A stretch of 64,000 nt of DNA, taken from the NCBI RefSeq assembly GCF_964340395.1, contig NC_135553.1:14609001-14673000 (forward strand), read 5' to 3'. The notes beneath the pieces are model-generated. The model had not been told where the DNA came from. It made no database searches and saw nothing but the letters and a program-made list of their open reading frames with translations. Source of the DNA: Glandiceps talaboti (Eukaryota; Hemichordata; Enteropneusta; Spengelidae). The position numbers and the translations under genes are program-made. Each line of letters begins with the position of its first letter. Position 1 is the stretch's first letter. Shown here piece after piece: positions 34,393 to 64,000 of the stretch.

Positions 34393-37300
34393 TCATTGGG
34401 TGTGTACACCTCCATATAAATTAAAACTGCCCTTGGATGCAGAATGACAAATTAGTTTAAATTTTCTAGTGGCTAACATGGTTAAGTGCCTTACATATTC
34501 ATTATTTGGTTGGGTTTCTATGTCATCAAGACCAAGAACAGCCATTTGCATTAGACGACACGCAATACACATATCCAACAGTGCCCTCTCACAGTTATTG
34601 AGGGAGAACTTAGACTCAAACCCAGACAGTATGTTATTTCTGACCGTTTCTGGGTCTTCGGTTTTACTCTCCATGATGAAGTGAGCAATTGCTATGGCAA
34701 TTTCGAACACATAACACGAATATGTAACTTCGTGAAAATCAATAATGCCAGATATACGGTAATTATTATCTGAGGAACTACAGTTACTACAGCTGCTGCT
34801 TTGGAGGTTGTTGTCTTCTAACTTGACAATAACATTGAATGGATTGAAGTCTCCATGAAGTATTCCTAAATTGAAAGGAAAATGAAAAGACGTGTACAGT
34901 CAGCCTAGAACTTCTGCCAGCATAAACAATCTAATGCTTACATACAGCAGTGTAAACACCCTAAACCTTACACCACTGTAAACACCCTAAAACTTACACC
35001 ACTGTAAACACCCTAAAACTTACACCACTGTAAACACTCCAAACCTTACACCACTGTAAACACCCTAAACCTTACACCACTGTAAATACCCTAAAACTTA
35101 CACCACTGTAAACACCCTAAAACTTATATCATAAAACTTGTGCTAACATAAACATTTTAAACTCACACCTACGCCAGTGTAAACACCTTAAAACTTACAC
35201 AAGACTAAACATCCTAAGACTTACACCAGCGAAAACACCTTTAAAACTTACCTCAGCATAAACACCCTCACATTTACACCAGTGTAAACATCCTAAACTA
35301 ATGCAAGCATAAACACCCTTAACATTTACGCCAGCATATACACCCTAAAATTACGCCATCATAAACATCCAAAAAAAAACACTACATCAGCATAACCATT
35401 CTAAAACTTATGCCACCATACACATTTTCTGTAGCCCACTCTAATCAAGACACTCAGTATTTCACGGTATCATAGACCCAGACCACTATTTCCTATAGTG
35501 GTCTGAGACGTAGTATGCCATCAGGGTACGGTTTTACATTGTTGATGTTTTCAAATATGTAAAAAAAAAATTACTTGTTATTTTTTTCATTAACAATCAT
35601 TCAATTACCTTTACGCAAATTCTTGTAGTTTGGTAAAACATTATATTCAAATGATTCCAAAAGAGAAGTGACCATCTTCAGCATTTCTTCATCACCTTTA
35701 ATCAAGTGAAGGTAAGAACGAACAGCTAGTACATTCTCCAGTTGCCATAAAACATCTGGGCCTTCTTTAACTTTGAATGTTTCACAATTAAAATCCTTTT
35801 AAAAAAATGTTTCGAGAGAGAAAAAAAGTCTCTTAGTCTCATAGTTTTCTTGGGTTCTTTTTCCTCTCTCTCCTGAAGAATACTTTATATGACTCAAACA
35901 AATATTCACAACATACTGAGCTTTCTCGCAATAATTTTGTGTTAATTTTAGTTTTCTAGCAACACATTACAGACGAGATAGGGGTAAGTAAAAAATTTCA
36001 AATTTTAGATTCTGTTGGATGTACATGTTCTACTTACCTGGAGTGCCATGTCAAATTCAGCCAGTGAAACACCAACAGAGTAGTACAGAGAATGTGATTC
36101 GTTGTTGATTTGAGCAACTGGTACACCATCAAGGTATGTCAGAAAATATACTAAATGATGACCTGATTCTGAAGACAAATGTAAAGTTATACAGAAAATG
36201 TTTCTAAAATTATCTGTAAGATAAACTATTCTTGGAGTAAACAAACATTCAACCAGAACGCGTTGTAGCACAATTGTAGAATTTTGGCAATGATTGGTGA
36301 TGTTATTTTGAGAGGGTAGTACATTATTCTGTCTTTATAAGCTGATCCATACCCATTTATGTTATACCGATGGTTGTTGCTATGGTTGTGTCAATGGTTG
36401 CTGTGCATATTTGTGTTTATATTTGAATGCTTGACTCATTATTGTTATCTTAGCAAAGGACACTGGTATTTGGTTGTGGTCATGGTCTTAGTTGTTAGGT
36501 ATGTATTTGTCAATTTTTGAAATGTTTATCAACATACCTATACACCCTTGTTGTTATCTATGCAAAATTTATTGTTGCTATGGGCGTGATGTTGCTGCGA
36601 GGCATATACTTTCATGTTTAATCTTTAACCACTACCTACCCATCCTTGTTGTTATCTTTGCAATACACCCTAATATAAGCGTTGCTATGGGTGTGGTCTT
36701 GTTCCTAGAGGTATGTGTTCATTTTTTAAAGGCCTATCTACTTGCCTACCCACTCCTGCTGTTATCTTTACAATATACACCACTATTTAGCTCATGCTCT
36801 GGACATGACATTGTTGTCAATTAAATTTTGCATCTAGTGTTGCGCATCAATTTGCCTACCCATCCATGTTGTTGTATTTGCAGTATATGCTAATGTGCCA
36901 TACCTTGAGTAGTGCAATGGGTGTGATCTTGTTCCGAAATATATTTGCATACAATTCGTTCAGTTGCGCTGAAAACAGGTCATAGATGACCCCCTAGACT
37001 AAACAAACTGATCGTACCCTTATTTACTCACCGGGATATGTGCGACCAAGTTTCAGCGTCATGTACGGTCATAACGAGAGATATATAAACATTGGAAGAA
37101 AAAAAGATATTACCATGGCAGCATAATCAATATAACTATATCTGATGGGAAAAGACTACCACGACTTGTTTACCTATTACTCTGCCGTGCGAAAGTAATG
37201 CGTATTCAATTACCTTTGACCTTATATATGTAGATGTCACTGACCTGGTAGTTGTTGAATAGTCAGATAATCACCCGTTGTCTGCTTACAGGGTTGGGGA

Positions 37301-37611
37301 CATTTGATTCCTTTCTCTCGTAAATGAAGCAACAGTTCCACTAATCCGTTGAAGAAGGAAATATTCTCTGATTCGACTGTATTGATTACCTTCATGACAA
37401 GTTGTCTTTCACCTTGGTCCACGTTACCCTTGATATGGTAATTACGGTCGTAGTAGCTATCAAACTCTTTTATGCGTTCAATTTTTAAACCAGATAATTT
37501 GTTTGCAAGTTCTTCTGCATAACCGATAGCTAATTTAGGTTTACCGTCGCTCTTAGTGTTTTCCGTTTGGTGTTTCTTTGTTTTACAACAGAGTTCGTCG
37601 TCAGTTTCCAT
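34393..37611 (-). CDS. HYKK: Hydroxylysine kinase-like protein (APH-fold kinase), complete, 4 exons
   Basis: Minus-strand exons: 37245-37611 (ATG at 37611), 36038-36213, 35609-35795 and 34393-34865 (TGA). All junctions are GT-AG and phases close to 1203 bp, 400 residues; vertebrate HYKK is slightly shorter. Exon 1 carries the ATP/GTP-site Lys in RQLVMKVINT. The last exon carries the catalytic loop HGDFNPFN (residues 247-254), the metal-binding Asp286 in GIIDF, and a following YVFEIAIAIAHFIMES segment that closely resembles hydroxylysine kinase (AGPHD1). The family phosphorylates 5-hydroxy-L-lysine with GTP in lysine/collagen breakdown. Residues 265-278 form a Ser/Cys/Asn-rich loop between HGD and DF that looks longer than usual. 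Convergent with GMC gene B. Confidence 0.9.
34945..35430. repeat. 26-bp minisatellite in HYKK-like intron 3
   Basis: The unit taaacaccctaaaacttaca followed by ccactg repeats about 18 times. It is nearly perfect in the first seven units (34960-35120), then progressively decays toward 35430. Sense and antisense carry stops. Confidence 0.9.
36330..36950. repeat. Degenerate ~120-bp tandem repeat in HYKK-like intron 1
   Basis: The motif cctacccatccttgttgtta then tctttgcaatac and gctatgggtgtg recurs about five times between 36360 and 36940 with 20-30% divergence. The 110-codon frame through it is repeat-driven. Confidence 0.6.
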
Positions 37612-38990
37612 TACTCTTGACTGGTCGTTTTATTCCATTACATCGAATGTGAATTCGACGAGTGCGCATGCTCTGAATGCTACTCATTCTTAAGATCTTC
37701 GAATTCCACCGAGGCGAGCGCGAGGGTCAACCAATGCCCTTAATTCATTGGGTTATAAATCAAGAGACAATAGGTGGGATTTCTTTGTATATGGATGGTG
37801 TCACTCATAACATCATTGGGATAGAATGTGATGTAAAAACAGTAAATACAAGTCACAGATGCCGCATAAATACTTTTAAAATGACATGGGCGGGATGGAA
37901 CCTGTGCGTGTTTTTTCGTCGTTTTCGTTTTAGTTGTTTTACTTCGCTGAGACTTGCCTGTCATTCACCAATAGTCGCTGACAGTTTATTGCCGCATAAA
38001 TTTACATACAATGCCTTTGTCTTTTTATTCGTAGCGCTTGGCGCCAATATTATCTCAAATGGTACAAAGAACTGTGCGCACATTAATACATATTACATTG
38101 TATTATGCAAGCTTAACCAATCATAAACACATGTATTATATTTCAACAACGTTGATAAAATTCTGAATTACGATTTAGTAAAATCGTTCATGATCGGTAA
38201 ATATTATTAATTTTGTAAATTATCCAGTCAAAACCAAATCCTACCCATGATATGTAAAGGACAAAGTGTCATAATTGATATCCATCATACATACCAAATA
38301 AACGTTTCACCTCTGTAACAGATCCTGTAACATTCCTGTTGTACAGGACTGTGTTAGCAAAGATGATACAGGGCTGTTAACAGAGGTGTGTTTTTATTAC
38401 TGTTTAATTTGTATTATACTGCTGATATCTTGATGTACGATATGCATGCATGTACAGTGTGTATTTTATACATGACTGTATACATTGATGTGTATAAAGG
38501 TGTGTCACAGCTCTGGTTGTCTGTTATGTGTTCGTACATGCACTTAAATTACTACTTTAATCAGTTTATGGGATTTTGTTTAAAGTACAGACCTGCATAA
38601 CACCTGTACCCATCAAACCTGTTACATGTCTGTGAATACAGCTATGAAATCTTACCAAATTTACAGACCCAGTAACAGAACTTATTTCACATACCCTGTT
38701 ACCAGGTTACAGGGTTTGTTACGGTCATGTCCTGTAATCTGTCTGTGGATTTCTAGCTCTGCAGATGAAAAGATGATATTCTGACCAACATTTGAAGTAT
38801 TAGTTTATTAGTATATGTCATTAATTATAACAAATTATAGATGTAATATGCAAGCTAACCCAATTAGAAATTTATGTAGGCATACTGTATAAGGCATAGC
38901 AAAACCAATAAATCCATCAAATTTGATACAAATGAAATGATTCTAGAAGTGTTTATTTGACCCTAACATTATCATGAATCCGTTTTCAGA
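37612..38990. other. Spacer between HYKK-like gene and 3' end of GMC gene C
   Basis: Holds the HYKK-like promoter region (no clear TATA) and, from about 38050, the left edge of the C/D segmental duplication. At 38300-38760 are GTAACAG/CTGTTAC-rich inverted motifs, also found 3' of gene D at 53690-54120. The 149-codon plus-strand frame at 37677-38126 has no domain or conservation cue and is not called. Confidence 0.5.
38300..38760. repeat. CTGTTAC/GTAACAG-rich inverted-repeat element, 3' of gene C
   Basis: cacctctgtaacagatcctg is mirrored by gggctgttaacagaggtgtg about 60 bp later. Further cctgttacatgtctgtg and accctgttaccaggttacag motifs follow. The same sequence, slightly changed, is at 53690-54120. 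Confidence 0.5.
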
Positions 38991-51364
<12,374 letters not shown>

Positions 51365-52450
51365 TTTCGTTTAAGAGGACGAAGTTTATCTTGCGGTACA
51401 AGTACTCGGGACTAAAAGTGGCCCTGAACTTAAAGTCCCTGGATCAGATGTCCCAGGGACATTCTCTAATACGACGAGAAAAGACGAGAACGACACACAT
51501 GCGTGCGTATCGCGGCTACCTTGGTCAGCGCCAACATTGAATTCGGTGCATATATTGTTACCTTTCCCTGACAAGACGTAGGTCAACAGAATGACTATAC
51601 AATCGTTGTTTTTAGCTATAGGAATGTGTACTTAGTGTTTTGGGTCTACTGATCTTTCGCCCTCCTTACAAAATTGGTATTTCTCGTGACCTTAATTTAT
51701 TGATGGCGTACAGTACTACAGAACAGGCCTAGTTTGAATGTCGTAATATTTACAATTCGGAAATAAGAAGGTATTAAACCTCTTTTTTATGCGGAGATTG
51801 TTTCTTACACACAAAAAACTACAAATTGGGGATCTAGTAACGAATGTTTTATTTCCTGTCACATATTGTGATCCCATATCTAATGTGATTATATTGTCTA
51901 ACAATGATCCAGGGACATTCTAATGTGATAATATTGTCTAACAACGATTCAGAGACATTCTAATGTGATAATATTGTCTAACAATGACCCAGGGATATTC
52001 TAATGAGAAAATATTGTCTAACAATGATCCAGACATATTAAGCACCTTCAGTACTACCAGTTTGGTATTTTTTTTTTGTATTTCGCGATGTATATATGAA
52101 AGACGTATCATCTAAGAAACAGTATCCATGACAGTCGTTAACCCGAAAGAGAATATGACATGGCAAAAGTCTTACTGATATTGCCTGTGGGTCAACAGCA
52201 GTTTATAAGTACAATATTGTTACATAATGATTTTTATCCTTTTAACAAGTGGTTATTGTATATTGTTTTGTATCAAAATACCTTTAGGGGGGAATACGGG
52301 GGAATGCCATCCCAGGAATTGCATTTTCATAAGGCCAAAAAAAAATGGTTCTGGTCATGTCTTTTTTCAGAAAACGGTGCGACGACGCGATTTTTTTTCC
52401 TTTCAATATATGTTAATATATATATATATATATATCATACAGTATTCAGT
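51365..52450. other. Upstream region of gene C; no gene seen
   Basis: Contains the presumed gene C promoter (no clear TATA) and a 40-bp minisatellite at 51879-52035. Open frames here have no recognisable domain. Confidence 0.5.
51879..52036. repeat. 40-bp minisatellite, about four units
   Basis: The unit acaatgatccagggacattc then taatgtgataatattgtcta repeats at 51901, 51941, 51981 and partly 52021, with a partial unit before. Confidence 0.9.
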
Positions 52451-52452
52451 GT

Positions 52453-53215
52453 TCACATATCACATATAGTGTTCAGCCAGTGATCATGGGTCTGGGCCCT
52501 GAAGAATTTTCTCTTTCTTCTGAGTCGTTTTGGTTTGGTTGCATAGCAACCACTGCAGGTTGGGTAGATGTCAGCGGCTCTCTCTCCTGTCAGCAAATCA
52601 TGACCACAGCCACAATAATTACAGATTGCTGGAAACATAGAATATGAGAAATATGGAATCTCAACTGGAGATGTGCATTGCAGATCATGTTGAACATAGA
52701 CTTTACTAATAATGTTATAATCCCATCCGAGGTTCTGTCCCTGTAAACATCGTATCATATCATTGTGCAACTTAAAACGTGCGTTTGGTCGGTCAAGCTG
52801 TCGTTGTTTTGGCCATGTTTTTTTGTCTAGCACCACCCATCAACAGTTGAAATGTATTCTGCACTGGTACTGGTCTCGACTCTTTCTGAACCTCACCAGT
52901 TAAATTAAAGGTGATAAACTTTCCAAACTCGATGACCGCAGAAATTGTCACTGATAATGTATCGTCTGAAACTGGCCGGTGATTGAAGTACTACGCTGCT
53001 TTCCACGGGAAAGTCAGCATACACTGGCTCCAGTACAAATCTATCTCAGTATTCAGAACACCCCTGCTCAAGTCATGGAACAGCCTTAGTAAGGACGTTG
53101 ACAAGGTCAAAAGGCCGATCTTTGACCTGAACGTAATCTGAACTGAGATTAGCATGACACTGGGTATGTGATGAATTAGGTCTGACAGCCATTTTAGGTG
53201 ATACTTGTACCCTGC
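52453..53215 (-). pseudogene. Degraded gene fragment with zinc-ribbon-like cysteines
   Basis: On the minus strand an open segment around 52850-52990 contains FGKFITFNLTGEVQ and NTFQLLMGGARQKN. After a run of seven A (near 52820) the frame must shift to continue into 52453-52836, which has LHNDMIRCLQGQNLGW, then CNYCGCGHDL and CSGC, and a basic tail (KPKRLRRKRK). Further upstream (52990-53215) only interrupted frames remain. The CxxCxC...CxxC pattern suggests a zinc ribbon. The family resembles uncharacterised multi-copy invertebrate proteins but I cannot name it. It could be a transposon-borne gene. Confidence 0.45.
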
Positions 53216-53689
53216 AATATTAAACATTCCCTAACACCCGTGCGCGATGTGTGTGCATTCCGCTTGATGAGTGATGAACTGTGGGTAGAATGTTATGAGA
53301 AAGGGGTATGAAGCCCACCACCAGTGTCCATTTTCAATTTTGCCGCCAGATCGGAAACAAAAGAGTGAAGCGATGATGTTGAAGTAACGTACGCGCTGAC
53401 CAGAACCATTTCTTTTCTTTTTTTGGCCTAAACTAATTCATTTAAATGGTACAAAGAATTGTGCACACAATAATACATATTACATCATAAACACGCACAT
53501 GTATAATATTAACAGTAGTATTTCAACAACGTTGATAAAATTCTGAATTTACTAAAAAAGTTCATGATCGGTAAATATAATTAACTTTGTAAATTATCCA
53601 GTCAAAACCAAATCCTACCCATAATATGTAAAGGTGAAAGTGTCATATTGATATCCATCATACATACCAAATAAACGTTTCGCCCCTGT

Positions 53690-54120
53690 AACAGATCCTG
53701 TAACATTCCTGTTGTACAGGTATGATACAGGGCTGTTAACAGAGGTGTGGTTTTATTACTGTTTAATTTTTGGGGGGTATACTGCTGATACCTTGATGTA
53801 TCATATACATGCATGTACAGTATCTGTCTTTTATACATGATTGTATACATTGATGTGTATAAAGGTGTGTCACAGCTCTTGTTGCCTGTTATGTGTTCGT
53901 ACATGCACTTAAATTACTACTTTAACCCGTTTGTGGGATTTTTAAAGGTACAGACATACATATCACTTACACCATCAAACCTGTTACATGTCTCTGAAAA
54001 TACAGCTATGAAATCTTACCAAATTTACGGACCCAGTAACAGAACTTATTTCACATACCCTGTTACCAGGTTACAGGATTTGTTACGGTCATGTCCTGTA
54101 ATCTGTCTGTGGATTTCTAG
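53690..54120. repeat. CTGTTAC/GTAACAG-rich inverted-repeat element, 3' of gene D
   Basis: Homologue of 38300-38760, with a short deletion and several substitutions. Confidence 0.5.
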
Positions 54121-54362
54121 CTCTGCAGTTGAAAAGATGATATTCTGACCAACATCTGAAGTATTAATGTATTAGTATATGTCATTAATTATGCAAATTA
54201 TAGATGTAATATGCAAGATAATCCAATTGGAAATTTATGTAGGCACACTGTATAAGGCATAGCAAAACCAATAAATCCATCAAATTTGATACAAATGCAA
54301 TGTCACCAATGATTTTAAAAGTGTTTATTTGACCCTAACATTATCACAAATCCGTTTTCAGA

Positions 54363-63687
<9,325 letters not shown>

Positions 63688-64000
63688 CTACAAAATAGAA
63701 AAAAAGAAGATAAAGTGTCAGTAACACCTGGCCGGGCAAAATTTGAAAATATATCAACTGAATATCATCCATAAGGACAAAATACACACAGTTGGATTCG
63801 AATTATATTCCCACACGCATCATTAGTATGCAAATTCTGAGCTACCACAGAAAGAATATCCTTTAATTTGTAGATGTCTTAATTATGCAAATTACACCAT
63901 ACATTTAAAATAAACCAACAAGTTTTAGGGGACACGCACATTTCATTATAACCAATGTATGTACCAAACTGTATTGCATTTGAATATTGTATTCTAACGA

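Noticed and set aside
34945-35430. Regularly spaced repeats resembling a CRISPR array
   Set aside because: The 26-bp units are contiguous with no unique spacers and lie in the intron of a eukaryotic gene, so this is a minisatellite.
37677-38126. 149-codon plus-strand open frame upstream of the HYKK-like gene
   Set aside because: No domain, no splice context and no repeat of the frame elsewhere; length alone is not sufficient in this sequence.

Overview
This is AT-rich eukaryotic genomic DNA. Genes are split by GT-AG introns, there is no operon structure, and introns and spacers are full of microsatellites, minisatellites and small inverted-repeat transposons. The gene set (animal hydroxylysine kinase, an expanded GMC oxidoreductase family) and repeat style suggest a marine invertebrate bilaterian (lophotrochozoan or non-vertebrate deuterostome). 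The species cannot be fixed from the sequence.

Layout. (1) 1-6.65 kb, minus strand: 5' part of an unrecognised gene whose last visible exon encodes Ser/Thr-rich tandem repeats of about 80 residues and runs off the left edge. A degenerate hAT-like transposon with a BED/TTF zinc-finger relic sits in its intron. (2) 9.66-14.65 kb, plus strand: GMC oxidoreductase copy A, lacking exons 1-2 and 8-11, hence a pseudogene or misassembly. (3) 15.6-31.2 kb, plus strand: intact 15-exon GMC gene B (547 aa), preceded by a tandem duplicate of its promoter and first exon, giving two possible alternative first exons. (4) 34.4-37.6 kb, minus strand: intact 4-exon hydroxylysine kinase (HYKK-like, 400 aa). (5) 39.0-51.4 kb, minus strand: intact 15-exon GMC gene C (549 aa). 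(6) 52.4-53.2 kb, minus strand: a degraded zinc-ribbon-like gene fragment. (7) 54.4-64 kb, minus strand: GMC gene D, a recent segmental duplicate of C, with exons 2-15 present and exon 1 beyond the right edge.

The four GMC copies share exon lengths and intron phases almost perfectly, so they descend from one gene by tandem duplication and inversion: a plus-strand pair A/B and a minus-strand pair C/D. The most striking signal is that in both pairs the few codons around the catalytic histidine are replaced in a cluster while the rest of the exon is nearly identical, as expected if the substrate pocket is diversifying. Exon 12 of A and B is mosaic in the same way. Introns carry many foldback elements, including a perfect 36-bp palindrome, a 114-bp hairpin and several TIR families. 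Copy-specific insertions distinguish C from D.
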